In this document: in pieces, positions 35,111 through 42,593 of the stretch
How positions within the stretch are numbered: position 1 is the first letter of the stretch
Layout: each line of letters opens with the position of its first letter
Assembly: GCF_021033825.1 (NCBI RefSeq)
Contig: NZ_JAIFXZ010000011.1
Coordinates: 1-64,000 of the forward strand
Reading direction: 5' to 3'
DNA from: Dietzia aurantiaca
Lineage (GTDB): Bacteria > Actinomycetota > Actinomycetes > Mycobacteriales > Mycobacteriaceae
DNA length: 64,000 nt
Notes under the pieces: model-generated
The model's database searches: none
The model's input: only the letters and a program-made list of their open reading frames with translations
Told to the model about the DNA's origin: nothing
Position numbers and translations under genes: made by a program

Positions 35111-35146
35111 CGATCGACCCCCGGGCAACAACCTGGGGGTCGATCG
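35111..35146 (+). terminator. intrinsic terminator of the small-protein pair
   Basis: CGATCGACCCCC pairs perfectly with GGGGGTCGATCG (12 bp, 12-nt loop), followed by ATTTGGG. It also lies just before the 3' end of the converging SRPBCC gene. Confidence 0.75.
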
Positions 35147-35162
35147 ATTTGGGTGCGTGGCG

Positions 35163-35627
35163 TCAGGAGTTGGCGCGGCGCTCGGCCTCGCTCCCGATGT
35201 CGGCCAGATCCTGCTCCATGGTCTTGCGGGTCGAGTTCAGCGCGACCTTGCCCATCGCGCCCATGACTACCCGGGAGATGGCCGGGGCGTGCGCGGTTTC
35301 CGCGCTGAAGTGCATGAACAGGGTTGTGCCCCCGTCGGCGTCGGCAGTCAAGGTGAACACGGTCTTGTATTCGGTCCCGCCGTTCTCGGCAACGATCGTG
35401 GTGGAGTGCGGTGCGTCCGCGGTCTGCACCATCATCTCCTCGGTCGATTTCATGCCGAACATCTTGCGGGTCTCGCGCCAGCGAAAGCCCGGCTCGTAGA
35501 CGCCGGCGGTCAGGATCTCCACTGACAACACACCGGAAAGGGTGCGGTGTGCGTTGGGGATGTCGGTGAGGACGGCCCACACAGTGTCGGGGTCGGCGTC
35601 AACGTGGCGGGACAGGTCAAGCTGCAT
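35163..35627 (-). CDS. SRPBCC-family protein
   Basis: A 154-residue START/polyketide-cyclase-like fold. The start MQLDLSRHVDADPDTVWAVL is the first strand-helix of SRPBCC proteins, and GFRWRETRKMF and TTLFMHFSAETA fit the later strands. It probably binds a hydrophobic ligand; no enzyme activity can be inferred. The ATG 35627 is chosen on family start; 30 codons upstream are unrelated. It lies between the small-protein genes and may be functionally linked to envelope lipids, an untested idea. Confidence 0.82.
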   Translation of the reverse strand: MQLDLSRHVDADPDTVWAVLTDIPNAHRTLSGVLSVEILTAGVYEPGFRWRETRKMFGMKSTEEMMVQTADAPHSTTIVAENGGTEYKTVFTLTADADGGTTLFMHFSAETAHAPAISRVVMGAMGKVALNSTRKTMEQDLADIGSEAERRANS

Positions 35628-35696
35628 GGGCTCGAGTGTAGTGCCGCTCGGCGTCTCAATCGGGGCAGCGGGGAACACGGCGTCGTGAAATGCACG

Positions 35697-35733
35697 GCGC
35701 CGGCATCCCTTCCCCATGAGTGGATGCCGGCGC
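35697..35733 (-). terminator. hairpin downstream of small protein 3
   Basis: GCGCCGGCATC pairs with GATGCCGGCGC (11 bp). The sequence from here to about 35770 is closely similar to 37063-37140 downstream of small protein 5. Confidence 0.65.
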
Positions 35734-35779
35734 GATGCCGACCGGTCAGCGGGCCAGCCCGCTAGTGGTCGTTCTTGGG

Positions 35780-35920
35780 TCAGGATCCCCAGTTGGCGAG
35801 GTTACCGCCGAGGACCCAGAGGATATTGCCGAGGAAGCCGGTGCTGACATCGAGGATGCCGGAGCCGGTGTTGAACATGACTGAACCCCAGCCGAGCTGG
35901 TTGAGAATATCGGAGAACAT
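35780..35920 (-). CDS. very small amphipathic protein 3 (porin-peptide-like candidate)
   Basis: A 46-residue protein, ATG 35920 after ribosome site GAAGGGA. It reads MFSDILNQLGWGSVMFN, then TGSGILDVSTGFLGNILW and ends GGNLANWGS. Unlike the others it carries three Trp, one of them near the C-terminus, as expected of a membrane-interface residue. No signal peptide, Lys or Arg. It shares TGS-hydrophobic-GFLG with proteins 4 and 5 and an upstream element with protein 5. Confidence 0.7.
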   Translation of the reverse strand: MFSDILNQLGWGSVMFNTGSGILDVSTGFLGNILWVLGGNLANWGS

Positions 35921-36020
35921 AGTGGTGGTCCCTTCGACGGAGGTGCGGCGTGGACACGTCGCGTTGAACTGAGTTCGCCGCTGGGTCTCAAGGGCCCCGT
36001 GGTGGACTCGCCCCACATAT

Positions 36021-36038
36021 CTGTGATTCGAATCACAG
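36021..36038. promoter_or_regulatory. 18-nt palindrome upstream of small protein 3
   Basis: CTGTGATTCGAATCACAG is perfectly palindromic. It sits next to the GTTACG element, about 100 nt upstream of ATG 35920, in the expected promoter region. Confidence 0.55.
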
Positions 36039-36548
36039 TGTTACGGCCAGTCTTCGGCACGTTGCTCTGGTAGACGAGGTTCTCCGCGCAGTCGGACATC
36101 TGAGATTTACAGATGCCCTGTTCGCCAACAGCTGTGGCCACCGTCGCCGCGATTGTTTCGATCGAGTCACAAGCGTCAGGTCGTCGCCATGTAGGCGGGC
36201 AGTCGGCGATGCGTGGGAGCTGGAGAGCTTGGTGTATCGCTAGATCCGGTGCGGCCGGAGTGTCGGCGCGGGGACGAAGTCGACCACTGTTGTGGGAGGC
36301 CAGCGGTTCACTGTGTCGCGCTTGGTGCGATGGGCCGGGCGGAGATGCGTCGAGCGACGCGAGGTGGAGTTGCCGGTCATGCATCCCGGCGAAGGAGTCG
36401 TTCGCGATGGCGCGGGGAGGCACCGAAGGGGGTGTCGCTAATTTAACGCCTTCGGTATGGCGCGCGTAACGAGGCGTTGGCGAGAATTCGCCCTCTTACG
36501 GGGTTCGCGACGGATCGAGCTACCCAAGCTGGAGCCGGCGAAATGGCC

Positions 36549-36616
36549 AGCGCTGGCACCGCCCGAAGGCGATGCCAGCGCTAAGGCGTTGAGGCTGCGC
36601 TAACTAAGCGCAGCCT
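36549..36616 (-). terminator. tandem hairpins downstream of small protein 4
   Basis: AGCGCTGGCA/TGCCAGCGCT (10 bp) and AGGCTGCGC/GCGCAGCCT (9 bp, loop TAACTAA) follow each other just after the TGA of protein 4. Confidence 0.65.
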
Positions 36617-36623
36617 GGTCGGA

Positions 36624-36782
36624 TCACTCCGACAGCGAGCCGGTGGCCTGTGCGACCAGGTCGCCGAAGAAGCTGAGGACGTCGCCGAAGAGGCCAGCGC
36701 CACCGTCGACCACGGCGGAGCCGGTGTCAACGGCGTTGGAGCCGGCGGCGAGGCCGGGGAGGAAGTCAGCGATGGAACCCAT
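36624..36782 (-). CDS. very small Gly-rich amphipathic protein 4 (porin-peptide-like candidate)
   Basis: A 52-residue acidic protein, ATG 36782, ribosome site GAAAGGA 8 nt upstream. It starts MGSIADFLPGLAAGSN, continues VDTGSAVVDGGAGLFG and ends DLVAQATGSLSE. Start MGSI and ribosome leader ACGAAAGGA are shared with protein 5. No Lys, Arg or Cys; no signal peptide. Helical-wheel-like alternation of hydrophobic and Gly/Asp residues suggests a membrane-associated oligomer. Confidence 0.72.
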   Translation of the reverse strand: MGSIADFLPGLAAGSNAVDTGSAVVDGGAGLFGDVLSFFGDLVAQATGSLSE

Positions 36783-37148
36783 GTGGTGATCCTTTCGTCG
36801 TGGGCGGCGCGAGGGTGCACCGCTCCCAGTGCGGTCGAGTCGTTGAGAACGCTGGGGTTCGCCAATGACTCACGTCAGGACGTTACGTATGGGGTGCGGT
36901 GCCGTCATCCGTAGAGCGAGAATGAAATTGAGGAAACGTCGGCACTTTCTTTATAGCGGCAGCTAGTTCGGCGCGCGGATCTTCATGTGTAATTTGGCTC
37001 ATAATGTCCACAGTGCCTGCCTGGTTCGCAGCGCGAGTTGTTGAGTTGCGCATCTCCGAAATACACAACGCCGGCATCCGTCCGAAGACGAATGCCGGCG
37101 CTGTGTTGACCGGTTAGCGGGCTGGGCCGCTAGTTGGTCGGAGTGAAA
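36783..37148. other. 366-nt region between small proteins 4 and 5
   Basis: It holds the GTTACG element at 36882, about 100 nt upstream of protein 4, and the hairpin after protein 5 (37063-37106). A 39-codon frame starting MSQITHEDPRAELAAA near 37004 on the - strand has no convincing ribosome site and is not called. Confidence 0.55.
37063..37106 (-). terminator. hairpin downstream of small protein 5
   Basis: ACACA-A-CGCCGGCAT pairs with ATGCCGGCG-C-TGTGT with one mismatch (15 positions). Paired with the copy at 35697 it marks a duplicated 3' flank. Confidence 0.65.
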
Positions 37149-37316
37149 TCACTCACCGACGACGATGCCCTCGAGCGAACCGGTGACGGTGTCGAAGATG
37201 CCGTTGGCGGCGGCGGAGCCGGTGCCAAGGAAGCCGTTGGCGGCGGCGGAGCCGGTGCTGACGAAGCCCTCGATGGCGCCGAGGAAGGTCTGGAAGATGT
37301 CGGTGATGGAACCCAT
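37149..37316 (-). CDS. very small Gly-rich amphipathic protein 5 with internal repeat
   Basis: A 55-residue acidic protein, ATG 37316, ribosome site GAAAGGA 9 nt upstream. It starts MGSITDIFQTFLGAIEG. An internal direct repeat gives GTGSAAANG twice (FVSTGSAAANGFL and GTGSAAANGIF), also visible as a duplicated DNA stretch. Ends TGSLEGIVVGE, similar to the TGSLSE end of protein 4. No Lys or Arg. The promoter region shows the GTTACG element 102 nt upstream. Confidence 0.73.
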   Translation of the reverse strand: MGSITDIFQTFLGAIEGFVSTGSAAANGFLGTGSAAANGIFDTVTGSLEGIVVGE

Positions 37317-37615
37317 GGTGGAGTCCTTTCGTTGTGAGCGGCACCGTGCTGCGCCGCTGCTCTCGTATTGCGGTCCGTGATGGACTCGTGAAGTACATCC
37401 CGAACTCGCTACGAAACGTTACGTCGGAACCCCGACATCTCCATCTTGAGGGGTTGTCGCACAGGGGTTCTCGGATGTGGGGCGACTTATCGACGCTGGT
37501 TAGCGCCCCAAACTTGGACGTCTGTAATGTACGTCACAAACCAGAAAATCTGTGTAATCGGCGTACGCATAGCCCTTCGCCACCGCCCGCCGGGCCCGCG
37601 GGGGACAATGGCCGC
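37317..37615. other. divergent promoter region between small protein 5 and argJ
   Basis: A 299-nt region. The small-protein side has TGGACTC at 37381 and GTTACG at 37418, exactly 30 nt apart, as upstream of protein 3. The argJ side shows no clear operator. Confidence 0.55.
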
Positions 37616-38848
37616 ATGACTGCGCACCCGCCCGCCTCACCCGCGACCGTCCCCCTGCCGGCCGGCTTCCGAGCCCATGCCGGCTCCGCGGGTCTGCGCG
37701 AGGAGGGTGATGACGTTGTCGTCGTCGTCAACGAGGGTCCCGCCCCCGCGTCGTCGGCCGTCTTCACCCGGTCCCTCTTCGCCGGCCCCTCGGTGGTCCT
37801 CAGTCGCGCCAACGCCGCCTCCGGCCGCGCGCGGGGCCTGGTGGTGGTGGCCAAGAACGCCAACGTCGCCACCGGTGAGCAGGGCATGGCCAACGCGCGC
37901 GAGGTGCTCGACCGCGCTGCGGCGTCCGTCGGCGTGCCGCCGGAGGACCTACTCATCGCCTCCACCGGCGTGATCGGCCGCCAGTACCCCATGGACCTGC
38001 TGCGCACCCACCTCGACGGGCTCGCCGGCGCCGAGTTCGGCTCCGACGCCCTGGCCGTGGCCGCCGCCATGATGACCACCGACACCCACCCCAAGACCTC
38101 CGTGCGGGAAATGACGACGACCACGGGGTCCACCGCCCAGGTCGTGGGCGTGGCCAAGGGGGTCGGAATGGTCGAGCCCGACATGGCCACGATGATCGCC
38201 GTGATCTTCACCGACGCCGCCGTGGAGCCGGGCGTGCTCGATGCGGCGTTCCGGGCCGCGGTGGACGACACCTTCAACTGCCTGTCCGTCGACACTGACA
38301 CCTCCACCTCCGACACCGCGATCGCGTTCGCCAGCGGCACGGCGGGCGAGGTGGCCGAGGACGAACTCCGCGACGCGCTCACGGCCGTGTGCCTGGACCT
38401 GACCCGGCAGCTCGCCCGCGACGGCGAGGGCGCCACCAAGCTGCTGACCGTCGAGGTGACCGGCGCGCGCGACCGCGACCAGGCCAAGCGGGTTGCCAAG
38501 GCGATCCTCAACTCGCCGCTGGTCAAGACCGCCGTGCACGGGGCCGACCCCAACTGGGGCCGCGTCGCGATGGCGATCGGAAAATGCAGCGACGACACCG
38601 ACATCGACCCGGAGCGCGTGACGATCGTCTTCGGCGACCTCGAGACCTACCCCGCCTTCCCCGGCGAGGCCGAGCTCGAGCGGCTCACCGAGATCATGCG
38701 GGCCGAGGAGGTCACCATCGCCGTGGACTTGGGCGTGACGGGCGGTGCTGACGGTTCCGGGGATGGGTCGGCGGGCGGTTCCTGCACCGTCTACGGCTGC
38801 GACCTCACCCGCGAGTACATCGCCATCAACGCGGACTACACGACGTGA
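37616..38848 (+). CDS. argJ: glutamate N-acetyltransferase / ornithine acetyltransferase
   Basis: A 410-residue ArgJ. The self-cleavage site MATMIAV places the Thr nucleophile at about residue 190, with KGVGMVEPD before it and DTDTSTSDTA after it. ArgJ recycles the acetyl group from N-acetylornithine to glutamate in arginine synthesis. The usual argCBDFRGH neighbours are not here, so it is either a relocated gene or an extra OAT-like paralogue. It overlaps the SnoaL-like gene by 4 nt (GTGA). The C-terminal loop has a Gly/Ser-rich insert (GGADGSGDGSAGG). Confidence 0.93.
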   Translation: MTAHPPASPATVPLPAGFRAHAGSAGLREEGDDVVVVVNEGPAPASSAVFTRSLFAGPSVVLSRANAASGRARGLVVVAKNANVATGEQGMANAREVLDRAAASVGVPPEDLLIASTGVIGRQYPMDLLRTHLDGLAGAEFGSDALAVAAAMMTTDTHPKTSVREMTTTTGSTAQVVGVAKGVGMVEPDMATMIAVIFTDAAVEPGVLDAAFRAAVDDTFNCLSVDTDTSTSDTAIAFASGTAGEVAEDELRDALTAVCLDLTRQLARDGEGATKLLTVEVTGARDRDQAKRVAKAILNSPLVKTAVHGADPNWGRVAMAIGKCSDDTDIDPERVTIVFGDLETYPAFPGEAELERLTEIMRAEEVTIAVDLGVTGGADGSGDGSAGGSCTVYGCDLTREYIAINADYTT

Positions 38849-39363
38849 CGGGCGGATCCGGTGCTGCCGGGATCGGCGAGCCCGAGGCCCACGGCGGGTC
38901 TGCGCTCTCCACCGCCGACCTCGAGGCGATCCGTGCCGTGTTCGCCCGCCGCCTCTACGTCATGGACACAAAACAGTGGGACGGCTACGGGCCGTGCCAC
39001 ACCGAGGACGTGGTGAGCAAGTCCTGGGCGGCCGGCGGCGGCGAGGCGCAGGTGCAGGGACGGCAGGCACTCACCGCGAAGATCCGCGACACCCTCGACG
39101 GGGCCTCGCCGGTCACGAGCGTCCACCACGGGCACACGCCGCTGATCGAGTACGCCGGGCCCCACCCGGAGACGGGCGAGCCGACCGCCACCGGAATCTG
39201 GGCCATGGAGGACCGCCTGTGGTGGCAGGTCGACGGCCGCGAGCGCTGGCTGCACGGCTGGGGCCACTATCACGAGCGCTACCGCCGGGTGGACGGCCAC
39301 TGGCTCATCTCGTACCGGCGGCTCGAGCGGATCCGCGTGGACACCGGCTGGTCGCAGGACTGA
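38845..39363 (+). CDS. SnoaL-like / nuclear-transport-factor-2 fold protein
   Basis: A 172-residue alpha+beta-cone protein. VFARRLYVMDTKQWDGYGPCHTEDV is the first helix and strand of SnoaL_4-like proteins, and GRERWLHGWGHYHERYRRVDGHW is the typical last strand pair. It may act as a hydratase, isomerase or binding protein; the family is broad. Its GTG start overlaps the argJ stop by 4 nt, so it is co-translated with argJ, an association I do not recall from arginine operons. Confidence 0.82.
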   Translation: MTGGSGAAGIGEPEAHGGSALSTADLEAIRAVFARRLYVMDTKQWDGYGPCHTEDVVSKSWAAGGGEAQVQGRQALTAKIRDTLDGASPVTSVHHGHTPLIEYAGPHPETGEPTATGIWAMEDRLWWQVDGRERWLHGWGHYHERYRRVDGHWLISYRRLERIRVDTGWSQD

Positions 39364-39448
39364 GCGGCCCGGCCCCTGCACGCGTTATACCCGCACCCCC
39401 GGTAACCGCCGGACGTCGCCCGGCCCTCGGTTGCAAGACATCGACCTA

Positions 39449-39508
39449 CGGTTGCACGACTTCTCGTTCGAGGATCGGGCAGATTTCGCCATTCTTGTCG
39501 TGCAACCG
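39449..39508. repeat. inverted repeat hairpin with TTGCACGAC arms
   Basis: CGGTTGCACGAC pairs perfectly with GTCGTGCAACCG over 12 bp, loop 36 nt. An additional arm, CGGTTGCAAGACA at 39428, is complementary to the cores of the tandem repeats that follow. Confidence 0.65.
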
Positions 39509-39512
39509 GGGC

Positions 39513-39599
39513 GGGGTGTCTTGCAACCGCGGAGGCGGGGCGGGGTGTCTTGCAACCGCGGAGGTGGGGCGGGGTGTCTTGCAACTGCGGAGGTGGGGC
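39513..39599. repeat. three 29-nt tandem repeats
   Basis: Units at 39513-39541, 39542-39570 and 39571-39599 differ at two positions (C/T). Each has the core GGGGTGTCTTGCAAC and is complementary to the upstream TTGCAAGAC arm. There are no spacers, so it is not a CRISPR array. Confidence 0.75.
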
Positions 39600-39625
39600 G
39601 GCGCCGTCCGGCGGCTGCGGCCGCG

Positions 39626-41503
39626 TCAGGCGGTGCCGTCGACCAGTTCGCGCTCGGCGCCCTCGTATAGAGGGACGTAGCCGTTCTTCCTGGTGAGCAC
39701 GTAGACCGGCTCGTCGAAGGTGCTGGTGTCGAAGGCCTGCTCGCGCAGCTCGGTCTTGCGGCTCTTGAACGTCGAGGTGTGCTCGAGTTCGGCGGAGAGG
39801 CGGATGAACGCCGGGACCGCGTACGCCGGCAGGGACTTGCGCAACGCGTCGGCCATGGCCTGACCGTCGAACTCCGCGCTGTCGTGCAGGCGGATCGCGG
39901 CCATGCCGGCCTTGCCGTCGGCGCCCGTGACCGGCACGCCGTAGACCACGGCCTGGTCCACACCGGGCTGGGTGCCGACCGCGGCCTCGACCTCGGTCGT
40001 GGCCACGTTCTCACCCTTCCAGCGGAACGTGTCCCCGAGCCGGTCGACGAACGAGGCGTGCTTGAGGCCCTGGTTCATCATGAGGTCGCCCGAGATGAAC
40101 CAGGCGTCGCCGTCGGCGAACGCGTCGCGGACGATCTTCTTCTCGGTGGCCTCCGGGTCGGTGTAGCCGTCGAAGGGCTGCGACGCCGATATACCACTGA
40201 GGAGCAGGCCCACACCGCCCTTGCCGACCTTCGACAGGCGACCATCAGCGCCGCGGCGGGGCTCGCCGGTCTCCGGGTCGTAGTCCACGATCGCGAAATC
40301 CATCGGGCAGTAGCCCGTGGACCGCGGCACGTTGAACGCGTTGACAAAGGCGATGTTGCACTCGCTGGCCGCATAGAACTCGCAGATCCGGTCGATGCCG
40401 AACCGCTCGGTGAACTGGTCCCAGATCTCGGGGCGCAGGCCGTTGCCGGTCATCACGCGGATCGAGTGGTCGCGATCGCCGGGTCCGGGCTCCTGATTGA
40501 GCAGGTAACGGCAGATCTCGCCGATGTAGATCGCGGCGGTCGCCCCGGAGGCACGCGCCTGATCCCAGAACTTGGAGGCGGAGAAGTGCTCCTCGATCGC
40601 CATGCAGGCGCCCGCGGCCAGGACGCAGCCGAGCCCCACCGTCAGGGCGTTGTTGTGGTACATCGGCAGCGGGCAGAGCAGGACGTCGTCCTTCTTCAAC
40701 CGCACTCCGGACAGGCCGAAGCCGGCCAGGGCCCGGTTCCACCGGTAGTGCGACATCGTCGACGCCTTGGGCAGGCCCGTCGTACCGGAGGTGAAGATGT
40801 AGTACGCGGTCTCGGTGCCGACGGTCTGGGCGGCGTCCGGGAAATCGGTCTCGCCCACCGAGTCCTCGAGCGCGGCGAGCTCGTCCTCGAGCCACGTCAG
40901 ATCGGACATCGACTCCGGCCGGTCACCCGCGATGAGGCCGCGCTGCGGCAGGTCGACGGGCGAACTGACCGCGATGAGCGTGCCGCTCCAGTCCTCGCGC
41001 GGAATGGAGTTGACGGTCTCGGCGCACTCGGCGCCCGCCAGCACCACCTTCGACTCGATGATCTTCTGCGAGTGGTCGAGCACGTCGCCGCGCTGATGGT
41101 GATTGAGCAGGCCCACCGACGCGCCGGCCTTGGCCGCGCCCAGGATCGCGAGCATCACCTCGGTGCGGTTGGTCATGCACACGCCCACCGTGTCGCCGCG
41201 GGTGACGCCGTGATCCTTGAGGACCGCCGCTACGCGGTTGGCGCGCAGGTTGGCCTCGCCGTAGGAGACCTCCGTGCCGAGGAAACGCAGGAACGGGGCG
41301 TCGGGCTGCGAGGCCGCCAGGGACTCGAACCGCGTGCCGATCGACACGTGGTCGCTCGGGCGGGAGGTCCGCACGATCCGCAGCCCGTTCAGCACGGACG
41401 GCAGGTCCGCGATGATCGACGGGAGCCCCTTGGCCAGGTCCATCGGGCTTAGCGTGCGGGCGCCTTCGACACCGCTGGTGGTCGCTGAGGTCTTGTCTGT
41501 CAC
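39626..41503 (-). CDS. long-chain acyl-CoA synthetase (FadD6-like)
   Basis: A 625-residue AMP-forming ligase. The P-loop-like motif YYIFTSGTTGLPKAS and the adenylate motifs FYAASECN, YTDPEATE and ISGDLMMNQ are present. It resembles the very-long-chain/FATP type with about 600 residues. It activates fatty acids to acyl-CoA. GTG start at 41503 overlaps the TetR stop by 4 nt (GTGA). The TetR gene upstream is its likely regulator. Confidence 0.92.
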   Translation of the reverse strand: MTDKTSATTSGVEGARTLSPMDLAKGLPSIIADLPSVLNGLRIVRTSRPSDHVSIGTRFESLAASQPDAPFLRFLGTEVSYGEANLRANRVAAVLKDHGVTRGDTVGVCMTNRTEVMLAILGAAKAGASVGLLNHHQRGDVLDHSQKIIESKVVLAGAECAETVNSIPREDWSGTLIAVSSPVDLPQRGLIAGDRPESMSDLTWLEDELAALEDSVGETDFPDAAQTVGTETAYYIFTSGTTGLPKASTMSHYRWNRALAGFGLSGVRLKKDDVLLCPLPMYHNNALTVGLGCVLAAGACMAIEEHFSASKFWDQARASGATAAIYIGEICRYLLNQEPGPGDRDHSIRVMTGNGLRPEIWDQFTERFGIDRICEFYAASECNIAFVNAFNVPRSTGYCPMDFAIVDYDPETGEPRRGADGRLSKVGKGGVGLLLSGISASQPFDGYTDPEATEKKIVRDAFADGDAWFISGDLMMNQGLKHASFVDRLGDTFRWKGENVATTEVEAAVGTQPGVDQAVVYGVPVTGADGKAGMAAIRLHDSAEFDGQAMADALRKSLPAYAVPAFIRLSAELEHTSTFKSRKTELREQAFDTSTFDEPVYVLTRKNGYVPLYEGAERELVDGTA

Positions 41504-42210
41504 GGCTGCTCCTCGGTGGCGGCGGGGCGGTGGGTGGACGTACCGACGGTGTCCGCATTGTCGTCGTCATCGACGGTCTTGTGGGGGTCTTTCGCACCGA
41601 CCGCCCCGGACAGGTCCCGGACGGGGTCGCCGGCGAGGCCGCGCCAGGCCAGGTCCACGACGACCCGCGCGGCCACCGACGTGGGCATGGCCCCGTGGGC
41701 GACCCGGTCGCCCACCGCCTCACCCGCGCCGACCAGCGCGGTGGCCACCACCTCGAGGTTCTCGCGGCTGCGCTCGTCACCCCAGTGCTGCTGCAGGACG
41801 TCCGTGGTGAGATCGACCAGGCCCGAGCGGATCTTCTCGACCTCCCCGCGGAAGGCCGGCTCGGCGAAGGCCTGGCGGTAGACGACGTTCCACGAGTCGG
41901 GGTGCTCGTCGACGTACTCGAGGAACGACTGCACCACGCTCTCGAGGCGGCCGCGCGGACCGGAGCCGGCGAGCGCCGCGGCGGTGAGCTGGTCGATTAG
42001 CCGCCCGGACTCGCGGACCACGCAGGCCGTGAACAGCTCCTCCTTGGAGCCGTAATAGAGGTAGAGCATCGGCTTGGAGATCTTCGCGTCGCGCGCGATG
42101 GTGTCCATGGAGGCGGAGCGGTAGCCGAGGTCGGCGAACACGCGGATCGCGGAGTCGAGCATCTGCTGCTCACGGATAGCGCGTGGGATGCGCTTGGTCC
42201 CGGTCGACAC
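41500..42210 (-). CDS. TetR-family regulator of the fadD gene
   Basis: A 236-residue TetR. The HTH MDTIARDAKISKPMLYLYYGSKEELF lies at about residues 35-60. The C-terminal tail includes VDDDDNADTVG. GTG start with strong GGGAGGAG ribosome site. Autoregulation is suggested by the palindrome 44 nt upstream. It and fadD form an overlapping two-gene operon; in M. tuberculosis a TetR gene, Rv0238, is near aftD, from memory. Confidence 0.9.
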   Translation of the reverse strand: MSTGTKRIPRAIREQQMLDSAIRVFADLGYRSASMDTIARDAKISKPMLYLYYGSKEELFTACVVRESGRLIDQLTAAALAGSGPRGRLESVVQSFLEYVDEHPDSWNVVYRQAFAEPAFRGEVEKIRSGLVDLTTDVLQQHWGDERSRENLEVVATALVGAGEAVGDRVAHGAMPTSVAARVVVDLAWRGLAGDPVRDLSGAVGAKDPHKTVDDDDNADTVGTSTHRPAATEEQP

Positions 42211-42253
42211 AGGGCTCCTCCCGGCGGGTCGTGGGTGTGTTCTGCCACACTAA

Positions 42254-42269
42254 CTTACCCGCCAGTAAG
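42254..42269. promoter_or_regulatory. candidate TetR operator
   Basis: CTTACCCGCCAGTAAG is an inverted repeat with 5-bp arms CTTAC/GTAAG around CCGCCA, 44 nt before the TetR GTG. TetR-family fatty-acid regulators of actinobacteria often use TTACnnnnnnGTAA-type sites. Confidence 0.55.
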
Positions 42270-42390
42270 GACTCGTGGTCAGCGCTACCTACGAAATGGC
42301 GCGAAGCGGGGTGCTAGTCTTTCGGCGTCGGGGTGCCCCTGAGGTGCCCGCGGAACCGCATCTTTTTTCGTGAATCGCAGGGAGAACTCG

Positions 42391-42558
42391 ATGAGCTTCG
42401 GCACCGGAGCGCTCGCCAGCGCAGTAGGCGGAATCGTCCTCGGCGGCATCGTTGCGTTCGGGCTGAACACCTCGATGGCCGAGAACACGATCCCCGAGGT
42501 GCCGCAGCCGCCCGCCGACCAGGCGCTGCTCGGCCAGGTCGAGTACGGCGCGCGCTAG
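42391..42558 (+). CDS. DUF2613 family small membrane protein
   Basis: A 55-residue protein, ATG 42391 after GCAGGGAGA. It starts MSFGTGALASAVGGIVLGGIV, one TM helix, then a short Pro-rich tail. DUF2613 proteins are small, of unknown function, and found only in Mycobacteriales; the M. tuberculosis member Rv0236A adjoins aftD. The in-frame ATG-like extension to 42370 lacks a ribosome site. It precedes aftD by 35 nt. Confidence 0.85.
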   Translation: MSFGTGALASAVGGIVLGGIVAFGLNTSMAENTIPEVPQPPADQALLGQVEYGAR

Positions 42559-42593
42559 CCGCCCGCCCCCTGTCAATCCTTCCTCCGGCCTAG

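Larger units (their letters stand above)
35921..36623. other. 703-nt region with palindromes, no gene called
   Basis: It has an 18-nt perfect palindrome at 36021, GTTACG at 36040, and two stacked hairpins at 36549-36616. ORFs of 60-120 codons exist on both strands but have no ribosome site and no recognisable composition; GC is lower than the neighbourhood. Confidence 0.55.
39364..39625. other. intergenic region with hairpin and tandem repeats
   Basis: A 262-nt gap between converging genes, occupied by a 12-bp hairpin and three 29-nt tandem repeats. No coding frame is supported. Confidence 0.65.

Noticed and set aside
35746-36423. 225-codon - strand frame in the small-protein region
   Set aside because: No ribosome site or recognisable motif; it covers the promoter and palindrome of small protein 3.
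36883-37077. Possible low-GC peptide starting MSQITHEDPRAELAAA
   Set aside because: No ribosome site seen; composition unlike the neighbouring peptides.
39513-39599. CRISPR array
   Set aside because: The 29-nt units are head-to-tail with no spacers, and no cas genes are present.
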